Assembly (NCBI GenBank): GCA_963712715.1
Contig: CAVQJI010000048.1
Span: forward strand, 83,720 to 147,719
Length of the DNA: 64,000 nucleotides
From: JAFEDN01 sp963712715
GTDB taxonomy: Bacteria; Pseudomonadota; Gammaproteobacteria; Coxiellales; Coxiellaceae
Direction of reading: 5' to 3'
Shown piece by piece: positions 45,434 to 52,983 of the stretch (position 1 is its first letter; each line of letters opens with the position of its first letter). The translations under genes and the position numbers were made by a program. The notes under the pieces were generated by a model. The model saw nothing but the letters and a program-made list of their open reading frames with translations, was not told the origin of the DNA and made no database searches.

Positions 45434-45511
45434 AAAATCCCCCACACCCCCCTTTTTCAAAGGGGGAAGATTCAGTCCCCCTTTGAAAAAGGGGGGTTAG
45501 GGGGGATTTTC
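45434..45511. repeat. Long hairpin repeat between rplL and rpoB
   Basis: Arms AAAATCCCCCACACCCCC plus CTTTTTCAAAGGGGG on the left pair almost perfectly with CCCCCTTTGAAAAAGG and GGGGTTAGGGGGGATTTT on the right, around a short AAGATTCAGT centre. It is a cleaner relative of the repeat at 6206-6299. In E. coli the rplL-rpoB gap holds a partial terminator and an RNase III site, so this repeat sits where such control is expected. Confidence 0.8.
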
Positions 45512-45524
45512 CGGCATCAAAAAA

Positions 45525-45899
45525 TTACTTAACTTCTACAGTAGCGCCAGCTTCAACCAGCTTCTTCTTGATGCTCTCAGCTTCGTCTTTAGAAACACCT
45601 TCCTTAACTGTGGCTGGAACACCTTCCACCAAATCCTTCGCTTCTTTCAAGCCTAAGCCTGTGAGTTCGCGAATCACCTTGATCACGCCGATTTTGTTCG
45701 CGCCAAAGCTCGTCATCACGACGTTAAATTCGGTTTTTTCTTCAACCACAGCGGCCTCACCGCCACCGGCGGGCGCAGCCATGACTGCGGCAGCAGCTGA
45801 AACACCGAATTTTTCTTCCATGGATTTGACTAAATCAACAACGTCCATGACGCTCATTTGCGAAATTGCTTCTAAAATATCTTGTTTGGAAACGGCCAT
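45525..45899 (-). CDS. rplL: 50S ribosomal protein L7/L12
   Basis: Protein of 124 residues: N-terminal helices (MAVSKQDILEAISQMSVMDVVDLVKSMEEKFGV), an Ala/Gly hinge and the C-terminal domain KTEFNVVMTSFGANKIGVIKVIRELTGLGLKEAKDLVEG. It forms the stalk that recruits translation GTPases. It follows rplJ by 52 bases. Confidence 0.98.
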   Translation of the reverse strand: MAVSKQDILEAISQMSVMDVVDLVKSMEEKFGVSAAAAVMAAPAGGGEAAVVEEKTEFNVVMTSFGANKIGVIKVIRELTGLGLKEAKDLVEGVPATVKEGVSKDEAESIKKKLVEAGATVEVK

Positions 45900-45951
45900 T
45901 TTTTTCTCCTCAATTCAAATCAGTTGTTAATAACATTTTCCGCGTGCATTT

Positions 45952-46482
45952 TTACGCAGCCACACGTTTTTTGTCGGCTACCGCTGACACCGCTCTCACG
46001 AGCTGTGCATAGGTTTCCGATAAAGTCCGCGCTAGTTTGACGACAGGTCCTTTCATGACCGTCATCAATTGTGCGAGGGCTTCTTCGCGTGAAGGCATAC
46101 TGGCGACGGCTTTTAATTGTTCCGCGCCCAGCAGTCGGCCTTCCAGTACCAAAGCCTGCACCACAAAGTTCTGGTTGTCTTTGGCAAAGTCACGCGCCAT
46201 ACGTGCGGCAGCAGCCGGTTCATCCTGTGAAAATACCAGGATCATAGGACCGACTAATGCATTTTGGAGACATTCAAAACGAGTCCCTTCAATCGCTCTG
46301 CGCGCCAAAGTGTTGCGGTATATTTTTACCACAGCACCCGATTTGCGCGCGTTACTGCGCAGTTTAGTCATCTGCCCAACGGTTAATCCGCGATATTCAG
46401 CAGCAATCACGGACACCGAGCGGGAGGCGACTTCTGCCAGTTCCGCGACAATCGCTTTCTTATCGTCAATTCTTAATGTCAC
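45952..46482 (-). CDS. rplJ: 50S ribosomal protein L10
   Basis: Protein of 176 residues beginning MTLRIDDKKAIVAELAEVA, with AAEYRGLTVGQMTKLRSNARKSG. It anchors L7/L12 dimers through its C-terminal helix. With L12 it represses rplJL translation by binding a leader, and a folded leader is visible just upstream. Confidence 0.97.
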   Translation of the reverse strand: MTLRIDDKKAIVAELAEVASRSVSVIAAEYRGLTVGQMTKLRSNARKSGAVVKIYRNTLARRAIEGTRFECLQNALVGPMILVFSQDEPAAAARMARDFAKDNQNFVVQALVLEGRLLGAEQLKAVASMPSREEALAQLMTVMKGPVVKLARTLSETYAQLVRAVSAVADKKRVAA

Positions 46483-46499
46483 ATTGACCTCTTTTTTGT

Positions 46500-46660
46500 C
46501 CCCGTTATCATTCAGAAAATCTTGCGATTTTCCACCCTTGAGGTGGCCGTCTCGCTTCTATTCAAGCCGGCAACACCGTCTGCGTAGGAAGATTAAGGTT
46601 ATTTCAAACCACCTACGGTCTTCGACGGCGGAGTTTGACATCAATCAAACTCTACCGTGA
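46500..46660 (-). ncRNA. Candidate L10 leader (autoregulatory 5' UTR of rplJ)
   Basis: The 250-base gap between rplA and rplJ reads, on the minus strand, GACCGTAGGTGG ... TTCCTACGCAGACGGTG, giving nested stems (CCGTAGG with CCTACG; ACCGT with ACGGT) around 46574-46620. A second stem lies nearer the start of rplJ. This matches the placement and style of the L10 leader bound by L10(L12)4. Called by position and folding by eye. Confidence 0.6.
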
Positions 46661-46671
46661 ATTCTCTACGT

Positions 46672-46698
46672 GTCATTCCAGCGAAGGCTGGAATCCAC
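46672..46698. repeat. Short dyad repeat ATTCCAGC-GAAG-GCTGGAAT
   Basis: A perfect 8-base stem with a four-base loop (about 46675-46694), embedded in GTCATTCCAGCGAAGGCTGGAATCC. This motif recurs in many bacterial genomes as a small dispersed repeat. It lies between rplA and the L10 leader and could act as an RNA processing or stabilising hairpin. Confidence 0.65.
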
Positions 46699-46734
46699 GA
46701 ACTCACGAAGATGGAAGCATGACAGACTTTATTC

Positions 46735-47430
46735 TTATTCTCCTAACAAACTGCCGACATCCACCAGCAATCCGGGGCCCATGGTGGATGAAATCGTCAC
46801 TTTTTTGAAATAAACACCTTTAGCGGTGGTCGGTTTGGATTTCATTAAACCGCCGATTAAGGCTTTGATATTTTCAGCCAATGCCTTGTGTTCAAAGCCT
46901 GCATTACCCACCGAGGCGTGCACAATACCATTTTTATCATTGCGGTATTGTACCTGACCACTCTTGGCGTTTTTCACGGCGCCAGCCACATCGGCGGTCA
47001 CGGTGCCCACTTTAGGGTTCGGCATTAAACCACGAGGGCCTAAAATTTGGCCCAATGTTCCCACAATTCGCATACTGTCTGGGGTTGCAATCAATACATC
47101 AAAGGCAAACTCCCCGCCCTTAATGCTTTCCGCGAGGTCCTCAAAACCCACCAGATCTGCTCCGGCGGCACGCGCTGCCGCGGCTTTATCACCCTGAGCA
47201 AATACAGCAACCCGCACCTGACGGCCTGTGCCGTGAGGCAATACGACAGATCCACGCACGCCTTGATCCGATTTGCGGGAATCAATACCTAAATTAATGG
47301 CAACGTCCACGCTTTCTACAAATTTTGCGGTGGCGAATTCTTTGATTAGACGTACGGCTTCCTGAATTGGGTAAACCTTTCCAGGAGTAATTTTGGCCAT
47401 AATGGCCTGTCTTCTTTTTGAGAGTTTCAT
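46735..47430 (-). CDS. rplA: 50S ribosomal protein L1
   Basis: Protein of 231 residues with SVDVAINLGIDSRKSDQGVRGSVVLPHGTGR and GPRGLMPNPKVGTVT. It forms the L1 stalk and in E. coli represses rplKA translation. It overlaps rplK by one base. Confidence 0.98.
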   Translation of the reverse strand: MKLSKRRQAIMAKITPGKVYPIQEAVRLIKEFATAKFVESVDVAINLGIDSRKSDQGVRGSVVLPHGTGRQVRVAVFAQGDKAAAARAAGADLVGFEDLAESIKGGEFAFDVLIATPDSMRIVGTLGQILGPRGLMPNPKVGTVTADVAGAVKNAKSGQVQYRNDKNGIVHASVGNAGFEHKALAENIKALIGGLMKSKPTTAKGVYFKKVTISSTMGPGLLVDVGSLLGE

Positions 47431-47864
47431 TATTCTACTCCCTCCACTTCAATACCCATACTGCGAGCGGTGCCGGCAATAGTCCGTACCGCTGCTTTGA
47501 GGTCATTAGCGGTCAGGTCAGGTTGTTTCATTTTCGCAATTTCTTCCAGTTGCGCCCGCGTGATTTTACCCACCTTGTCTTTGTTCGGCACAGCACTGCC
47601 CTTTTCAAGTTTGAGTGCTTTCAGCAATAGAACTGACGCTGGAGGCGTTTTGGTAACGAAAGTAAAACTACGGTCCGCATAGACAGTAATGACAACTGGA
47701 ATGGGCAAACCCTTTTCCAGGTTCTGTGTGGCGGCATTGAAGCCCTTACAAAATTCCATAATATTTACGCCATGTTGACCTAATGCAGGACCAACAGGCG
47801 GACTTGGATTAGCTGACTGCGCTTTTACCTGCAGTTTTATATAGGCAGTTATTTTTTTTGCCAT
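47430..47864 (-). CDS. rplK: 50S ribosomal protein L11
   Basis: Protein of 144 residues: MAKKITAYIKLQVKAQSANPSPPVGPALGQHGVNIMEFCK and a C-terminal RNA-binding domain ending MGIEVEGVE. Part of the GTPase-associated centre and needed for RelA activation. First of rplKAJL. Confidence 0.98.
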   Translation of the reverse strand: MAKKITAYIKLQVKAQSANPSPPVGPALGQHGVNIMEFCKGFNAATQNLEKGLPIPVVITVYADRSFTFVTKTPPASVLLLKALKLEKGSAVPNKDKVGKITRAQLEEIAKMKQPDLTANDLKAAVRTIAGTARSMGIEVEGVE

Positions 47865-47919
47865 TTTTGTTTCCTCGTATGGGTTTTAACGCTAACTAAA
47901 CAATAGCTCCCCGCAAAGT

Positions 47920-48465
47920 TTATGCTTTTTCTACTTGTCCGAACTCCAGTTCCACCCGGGTGGTTCGACCAAAAATAGAGACAGCAACGCCTAAACGGCT
48001 CTTCTCGTAATTAACATCTTCGACGACGCCATTAAAATCGGCAAAGGGTCCTTCCGTGACACGAACCACTTCTCCAGGTTCAAACAGAACTTTCGGTTTC
48101 GGCTTGGATTCGCCTTCTTCGACTCGCCGTAAAATGGAAGCAGCCTCCTGATCACTGACCGGCGCAGGGCGGTCAGCGGTGCCACCAATAAAGCCCAAAA
48201 CTCTCGGCACACTTTTAACGATATGCCAGGTTTTTTCATCCATTTCCATTTGCACCAGCACGTAGCCAGGGAAAAATTTACGCTCGCTTTTCCGTTTTTG
48301 GCCACCGCGCATTTCGACCACTTCCTCGGTAGGAACGATAATTTCGCCAAAACAGGCTTCTACGCCGTGCATTTTAATGCGTTGACGCAGCGCATTCACG
48401 ACATAATTTTCAAAACCGGAATACACGTGAACGACATACCATCGTTTGATGCGTTCTGTTGTCAT
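47920..48465 (-). CDS. nusG: Transcription antitermination factor NusG
   Basis: Protein of 181 residues with the N-terminal NGN domain (RWYVVHVYSGFENYVVNALRQRI, FFPGYVLVQMEMDE) and a C-terminal KOW domain (GEVVRVTEGPFADFNGVVEDVNYEKSRLGVAVSIFGR). It links RNA polymerase to the ribosome or Rho. Downstream of secE as usual. Confidence 0.98.
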   Translation of the reverse strand: MTTERIKRWYVVHVYSGFENYVVNALRQRIKMHGVEACFGEIIVPTEEVVEMRGGQKRKSERKFFPGYVLVQMEMDEKTWHIVKSVPRVLGFIGGTADRPAPVSDQEAASILRRVEEGESKPKPKVLFEPGEVVRVTEGPFADFNGVVEDVNYEKSRLGVAVSIFGRTTRVELEFGQVEKA

Positions 48466-48471
48466 CTTAAT

Positions 48472-48870
48472 CTAACCTCGTTGGCCAGTCACCAGGCTCA
48501 CGGCCCAAAAGAATAATGTATCTAAACCCCATAAAACCAGCGCAGTGACGACAACCATCGCCATCACGACCAGAGTAGTTTGCGTGGTTTCCTGCCTGGT
48601 CGGCCACACCACTTTTCGTAATTCTACCCGGGCCGCTTTTATAAATGTCCAGGCTTTTTGCCCTTGGGCAGTCCACAGGGCGATAGCGACCAGAACCGCT
48701 AACCATACGATACCTATGGCGGTACGTATAGCCCATGGTATTTGTGAAAAATAATAATTCGCCACAACACCGGCAATCAGCAACACTAAAATGAGTAGCC
48801 ATTTCAGATGGTCAAACCCGCCGCCGGACGGCTGGCCGGAATTTTGTATAACGTTAACTTTTCCTTTCAT
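48472..48870 (-). CDS. secE: Preprotein translocase subunit SecE
   Basis: Protein of 132 residues from the ATG at 48870 (MKGKVNVIQNSG). The frame is open upstream but runs through tRNA-Trp, so that start is rejected. Three hydrophobic segments, with the conserved VELRKVVWPTRQETTQTT before the last, mark the three-helix gammaproteobacterial SecE. It clamps SecY. nusG starts 6 bases after its stop. Confidence 0.96.
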   Translation of the reverse strand: MKGKVNVIQNSGQPSGGGFDHLKWLLILVLLIAGVVANYYFSQIPWAIRTAIGIVWLAVLVAIALWTAQGQKAWTFIKAARVELRKVVWPTRQETTQTTLVVMAMVVVTALVLWGLDTLFFWAVSLVTGQRG

Positions 48871-48889
48871 CTCTTTCACCGCGTAATGT

Positions 48890-48965
48890 TGGCAGGCCAG
48901 GAGGGCCTCGAACCCCCAACCTGCGGTTTTGGAGACCGCCGCTCTGCCAATTGAGCTACTGACCT
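48890..48965 (-). tRNA. tRNA-Trp (CCA)
   Basis: Minus-strand cloverleaf of 76 bases with an anticodon stem-loop CGGTCTCCAAAACCG, so anticodon CCA, and a T-loop GGTTCGAGGCC. The 3' CCA is encoded. It lies 19 bases ahead of secE, as in many gammaproteobacteria. Confidence 0.96.
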
Positions 48966-48977
48966 GTTTTTTCCTTA

Positions 48978-49050
<73 letters not shown>

Positions 49051-49102
49051 GATTCCTGCCCCAGCGGGGAGATCAACCCATAGCCAATTTTCCGCATTTC
49101 CA

Positions 49103-49173
49103 AGCGGGTGATGGGAATCGAACCCACGCTATCAGCTTGGAAGGCTGAAGTTCTACCATTGAACTACACCCGC
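49103..49173 (-). tRNA. tRNA-Gly (TCC)
   Basis: Minus-strand cloverleaf of about 71 bases: acceptor GCGGGTG/CACCCGC, D-arm AGTTCAATGGTAGAAC, anticodon loop CTTCCAA (TCC), T-arm GTGGGTTCGATTCCCAT. CCA is not encoded. Second of the four-tRNA cluster. Confidence 0.95.
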
Positions 49174-49192
49174 GAAAAAATCATGCGTTATC

Positions 49193-49274
49193 TGGAGGGG
49201 GAAGGATTCGAACCTTCGAAGGCAGAGCCGTCAGATTTACAGTCTGATCCCTTTGACCGCTCGGGAACCCCTCC
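49193..49274 (-). tRNA. tRNA-Tyr (GTA)
   Basis: Class II tRNA of 82 bases on the minus strand with a long variable arm. Acceptor GGAGGGG/CCCCTCC, anticodon loop CTGTAAA (GTA), T-arm GAAGGTTCGAATCCTTC. First gene of the tRNA-secE-nusG-rpl-rpo series. Confidence 0.95.
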
Positions 49275-49291
49275 ACGAAATCAAGCCGGAT

Positions 49292-49321
49292 ATTGTGATC
49301 TATTTTACTATCCCCTGTCAA
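49292..49321 (-). promoter_or_regulatory. Promoter of the tRNA-secE-nusG series
   Basis: On the minus strand a perfect TTGACA (49321-49316) is followed by 18 bases and CACAAT (49297-49292). The expected start lies about ten bases before tRNA-Tyr, next to a GC-rich ATCCGGC discriminator typical of growth-rate-controlled stable RNA promoters. The -35 box overlaps the stop of the neighbouring phosphopantetheinyl transferase gene. Confidence 0.6.
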
Positions 49322-49998
49322 CTATTGAGTTTAAAATAACTAATTTGATTAGTAAGTAAGCTATTTGGTTCTGTCAACGCGAGGGCTCCTGCGTATTCCT
49401 GGGCTGGTTCTATGTTCATAACTCTTTCTGGATCGCTCTCCGGCATCGTCCGCGATAATCCGGCGAGTCCCCACCCTTGGGCTTTCAGGTAAGCTTCCTT
49501 GCATGTCCACAGGCGGTAGAAAGCAGTCAGTTGTTGGTCAGGAAGTAACTCCACAAAGGCTTGCTGTTCCTGAGGTGTAAAAAAACGGCTCACCAATGGC
49601 CGTATTTCCAACTCTGGATTCATCCATTCGATATCGATGCCCACTTCCTGATCAAGGGTCACTGCATACAATGCCAGATCCCGGGAATGCGAGACATTAA
49701 ATTGTAATCTCTGAAGAGTGTTATTGAGATAAAGCTTGCCGTGCGGGCCTTCACGGAAACTGATGAGGGCGGGATCGATGTGTAAATAATGAGCCAGAAT
49801 CTGGCGTAAAAATACCCTCGCCTGGCAAAAGCGACGGCGATGCTTCTCGCGGAGAAAGCGTTGGGCGCGCTGCAATTCTTCGCTCGAGAGTATTCCCACG
49901 GGAAAACCCGCGTCCTCTTTTAGCAACCCACGCCAGACATGGACCTCACCGTTGACTATACTGAGCATTTTGGGAGGCGTACGCCAGAGACTGTTCAT
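49318..49998 (-). CDS. 4'-phosphopantetheinyl transferase, Sfp/AcpT type
   Basis: Protein of 226 residues with the Sfp-family motifs VGIDIEWMN (Mg-binding aspartate) and LWTCKEAYLKAQGWGL (W-x-x-KEA). It would transfer phosphopantetheine from CoA to a carrier-protein serine. The nearby genes include no carrier protein, so the target may be the fatty acid ACP or a secondary-metabolism carrier elsewhere. Divergent from the LD-carboxypeptidase gene, with 30 bases between the starts. Confidence 0.88.
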   Translation of the reverse strand: MNSLWRTPPKMLSIVNGEVHVWRGLLKEDAGFPVGILSSEELQRAQRFLREKHRRRFCQARVFLRQILAHYLHIDPALISFREGPHGKLYLNNTLQRLQFNVSHSRDLALYAVTLDQEVGIDIEWMNPELEIRPLVSRFFTPQEQQAFVELLPDQQLTAFYRLWTCKEAYLKAQGWGLAGLSRTMPESDPERVMNIEPAQEYAGALALTEPNSLLTNQISYFKLNS

Positions 49999-50028
49999 GA
50001 GGCTGGTTTTTAATTAATATAAGCACTT

Positions 50029-50979
50029 ATGTCAAGCACTATTTTAGCCACGCGCCTGCAGCCGGGCGATCAGGTCGCGCTGGTTGCACCGGCTTTCCAA
50101 CCCACGGAGCTGCAAATTAGCCAGGCGAGCGCGCGTTTGCAGGCGCTTAATCTGAACGTAGTCAATCTGGTATCACACCAGCAGAATGATGGCTATTTTA
50201 ATGGCACGGCCTCAGCCATTGCCGCGACTCTGCACCAGGCTTTTGCGGACCCGCGAATTAAAGCGCTGATCAGTGTACGCGGCGGTTATGGGTGCGCACG
50301 CCTACTGCCGTTACTGGATTGGGATTTAATCCGGTCGAACCCCAAAATTGTGCTGGGGTTCAGCGATATCACCGCTTTATTGATCGCCATCCATCGGCAG
50401 ACCGGGCTGATTACTTTCCACGGTCCAGGCGCTTCCATGCCCTGGCCGCAATTCACCCGACACTCATTACAGCAACTTTTATTCGCTGGCGAACAGCCAC
50501 GCTTTCAGCATTTAAATACGCCGACAGATGATATCATCACGCATCCCGATGAACTAAGAACTTTGCGCGGCGGCAGCGCTACCGGCGAGTTAATCGGCGG
50601 TAATTTAAGCGTTATCACTTCTCTGATTGGCTCTAATTATTTACCCGAGGACTGGAGCGGTAAAATTTTATTTCTGGAAGATGTCCATGAAGAAGTATAC
50701 CGTCTGGACCGTATGTTGATGCAGCTAAAATTAGCGAATATTCTACCGCGAATTAAAGGGCTTATTTTTGGAAAATTTAATGATTGCACAACGCGAATTC
50801 CCCAATCCTTTAGCGTTATGCAGCTATTATCCCGCTGCGCCGCCGATCTGCACGTTCCCGTGCTGGCGAACATGACCTTCGGCCACCAGCCGGAGATGCA
50901 CACCCTCCCCATCGGCGCCACCGTACGCATGAACGCCGACGAGGGCTGTATCGAATTACTGAGTCCAGCCGTAAACTAA
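50029..50979 (+). CDS. ldcA: LD-carboxypeptidase (muramoyltetrapeptide carboxypeptidase)
   Basis: Protein of 316 residues of the S66 peptidase family. It shows the VRGGYGCARLLPLLDW segment, the nucleophile region TFHGPGASMPW, IGGNLSVITSLIGS, the glutamate-bearing FLEDVHEEVYRLDRML and the histidine in FGHQPEMHTLPIG. It removes the terminal D-alanine from tetrapeptides during cytoplasmic murein recycling; no signal peptide is seen. Convergent with the AbiE pair. Confidence 0.9.
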   Translation: MSSTILATRLQPGDQVALVAPAFQPTELQISQASARLQALNLNVVNLVSHQQNDGYFNGTASAIAATLHQAFADPRIKALISVRGGYGCARLLPLLDWDLIRSNPKIVLGFSDITALLIAIHRQTGLITFHGPGASMPWPQFTRHSLQQLLFAGEQPRFQHLNTPTDDIITHPDELRTLRGGSATGELIGGNLSVITSLIGSNYLPEDWSGKILFLEDVHEEVYRLDRMLMQLKLANILPRIKGLIFGKFNDCTTRIPQSFSVMQLLSRCAADLHVPVLANMTFGHQPEMHTLPIGATVRMNADEGCIELLSPAVN

Positions 50980-51034
50980 AAAGGGACGATGTGGCTGTCA
51001 ACCGGAGATAAACCTTGATGAGGACACAAGTTTT

Positions 51035-51985
51035 TCACAATTGAGAACAACATGAAAAAAATGGTTTAATCAGTTTTTCCAGGCTAGAAAAGGCATTCTC
51101 CCAATTTGGCGGTGATGAATGATAGACCAAAGGGCCAATAAATTCTTCGTACCTTTTCCTGTGAAGCGGATTTTCTCTTAATAATGATAACCCATAATTA
51201 AGTTCATGTTTTGGCATATTTAAAAATTGTGTATGCTGCCTGCCAAATTGTTGGCGATCTATTTCGATTACTTTTTCAACTAACTCATAAATCAAATCAA
51301 TATTACAGTTATTATTCATGGCCAGATGTATGTCGTAAACATGTCGGACAAGAGTTGGATCGTCTTCTCTGCTATTATCTCGGCTAAATGCCGCTGTACG
51401 CCTTAAAATAGAAATAATTTTTTCAGAAATAATTGATTCTAAGTTAACACAAAGAAGTTTTGATACTTCGCCATCCAAATTTTTTGCATTAGCGTAAAAA
51501 GATTTAATTCCAGTAGAAATAGGTGGCTGAAACAAAGTTGAGGCAACCAGTTCTAACTTAATTTCTGGCCTTAATGCTTCAAAATCACTATAACTATTGG
51601 GATATTTTAAAGAAATGTGTTGGAAATGATATTCATTTCTTATAAGCGGTTCTGAAGACTTTTTAAAAATTTCGCTTGCCTCTATGGTCGCCAAAACATT
51701 TACATGAGCTTGTTTCAATAAATTTTTTTTCTTAGTTCTACTCAAGTTAGCAATTTCTGTCAATTCTATCAATTTGATATCAATATCTTCTGACATACGA
51801 AAAATAATCTGATGAACTTTTTCCAGGCATGTGCCGCCTGCAAAGATCAATTGATATCCAGGGATTTTGACAGCTTCAAGAATTTTTAAAAGCTGTACTA
51901 CATAGTAATCTTTTTCAACAATTGCTGGGTGAGAGATTCCAAATGTATCCGCTACTTCAAGAAGTTCCGTTTCAGTTAATTTCAT
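51035..51985 (-). CDS. AbiEii/AbiGii-type nucleotidyltransferase toxin
   Basis: Protein of 316 residues. The nucleotidyltransferase core is visible in LIFAGGTCLEKVHQI and FRMSEDIDIKL (about 45-75), the GG-x-L and S-E-D-I-D motifs of DNA polymerase-beta-like toxins of the AbiE group. It overlaps the upstream gene by 4 bases (ATGA), the antitoxin-toxin order of AbiE systems. Such pairs block phage growth; the toxin modifies nucleic acid (tRNA in related systems). AT-rich, consistent with transfer. Confidence 0.82.
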   Translation of the reverse strand: MKLTETELLEVADTFGISHPAIVEKDYYVVQLLKILEAVKIPGYQLIFAGGTCLEKVHQIIFRMSEDIDIKLIELTEIANLSRTKKKNLLKQAHVNVLATIEASEIFKKSSEPLIRNEYHFQHISLKYPNSYSDFEALRPEIKLELVASTLFQPPISTGIKSFYANAKNLDGEVSKLLCVNLESIISEKIISILRRTAAFSRDNSREDDPTLVRHVYDIHLAMNNNCNIDLIYELVEKVIEIDRQQFGRQHTQFLNMPKHELNYGLSLLRENPLHRKRYEEFIGPLVYHSSPPNWENAFSSLEKLIKPFFSCCSQL

Positions 51986-52392
51986 CCCTTAGAAACCCTC
52001 AGTGTAAAACGGTTAGTTCCGATTTTTCGGCTGAAACGGCTAAAAACAACCACAGCAGCATTCATAGGTAATTGAGTTGAACCTTTTTGATACTCCTTAA
52101 ATGCCTCATTTGGCTTCCATTTTACATGAATACGATCTAATGCTTCCTTAGCAACTTGATTAAAACCACCTGGTGCGGCTAACATAGGTTTGTTAGTTAA
52201 GGAATTCAAACGCGCTTTAGCATAAAGCCCATAACCAATTTTCATCAGTAAGCCTGTCCTGACTAAGGCTAATAAAGCTCGGCCTACCTGGTCATATTCT
52301 CCCAAAGCCGCAAAATCACGACGTAAAAAGACGTTTTGCCTGGATTGGCAAATTTGAGTCTCTATCTTCGCTTTTAAAGATCGTCTAGTCAT
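51982..52392 (-). CDS. AbiEi-type antitoxin (DUF6088-like)
   Basis: Protein of 136 residues from the ATG at 52392 (MTRRSLKAKIETQICQ), preceded by AAAGGTGATAAGT as ribosome binding site. The frame stays open upstream to 52605 but that part is compositionally unlike a protein. An N-terminal winged-helix pattern (VFLRRDFAALGEYDQVGRALLALVRTGLLMKIGYGLYAKA) fits AbiEi-like antitoxins, which bind the promoter and keep the toxin in check. Its last codons overlap the toxin gene. Confidence 0.8.
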   Translation of the reverse strand: MTRRSLKAKIETQICQSRQNVFLRRDFAALGEYDQVGRALLALVRTGLLMKIGYGLYAKARLNSLTNKPMLAAPGGFNQVAKEALDRIHVKWKPNEAFKEYQKGSTQLPMNAAVVVFSRFSRKIGTNRFTLRVSKG

Positions 52393-52601
52393 ACTTATCA
52401 CCTTTTTGTATAAAGTATAGCAAAAATACGACGGTTTGCAAACGGCTATTACTAAACTGGTTAAACTTTTTTTGGCGATCAGATGCTTCCTGGAGTAGCA
52501 TTTAAACGAGAAGGAAGCAAGCGCGAGCAATTGCATCAAAACCTGTAAAAAATGATTAATCGAGTATTGCAAGTTTGAAAACTCAAAACGGATTCTGTCA
52601 A

Positions 52602-52822
52602 TCACTCACTTTTCGGTTCCCGGTTTAAAAGACTGGTGACCACTTCGCGGGGAAAATGGCCGTGGTATAAAATTTTATGGATTTCTTCAGTGATGGGCAT
52701 GTCGATTAGAAAACGGCGGGCTAAATCACGCACCCGCTCGATGTTGTTTAATCCTTCGATCACTTTGTTTATGGACTTTGCGGCCTGCTCCGGTGACGCG
52801 CCCCTGACCGATCGCTAATCCA
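52602..52822 (-). pseudogene. gpsA 3' fragment (direct repeat of the intact gene end)
   Basis: About 220 bases match the 3' end of intact gpsA (59182-59400) in the same orientation, with 15 substitutions and one extra C in the first 210 or so aligned bases. The fragment encodes SPEQAAKSINKVIEGLNNIERV through REPKSE and the same stop. Most substitutions are silent, so it derives from a once-functional diverged gpsA. Homology ends abruptly at CTAATCCA. It has no start and is not expressed as a protein. Confidence 0.92.
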
Positions 52823-52983
52823 CTAAAACCAATCCTAATGTATCTGATCAAAGTATTTACTGTTATTAATATTCATATTCTAGACGGATAAAGCAGCAAT
52901 TAGGGTATTTTTTGGGGATTATAACCGCTCCGCCCAAAACTCTTCTTTTTGTATTTGTCAGTCCCAAGCTACTGCGATTTGAA
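52823..52983. other. Spacer between gpsA fragment and flippase gene
   Basis: No gene seen. This marks the left edge of the AT-rich island between the two gpsA ends. No integrase remnant or obvious terminator is visible. Confidence 0.5.

Noticed and set aside
52395..52605. Upstream extension of the antitoxin gene (71 extra codons)
   Set aside because: The stretch is compositionally unlike protein, and the ATG at 52392 has a ribosome binding site and begins the recognisable domain.
52602..52822. A functional short dehydrogenase gene
   Set aside because: Only the last 70 or so codons of gpsA are present, with a frameshift and no start.
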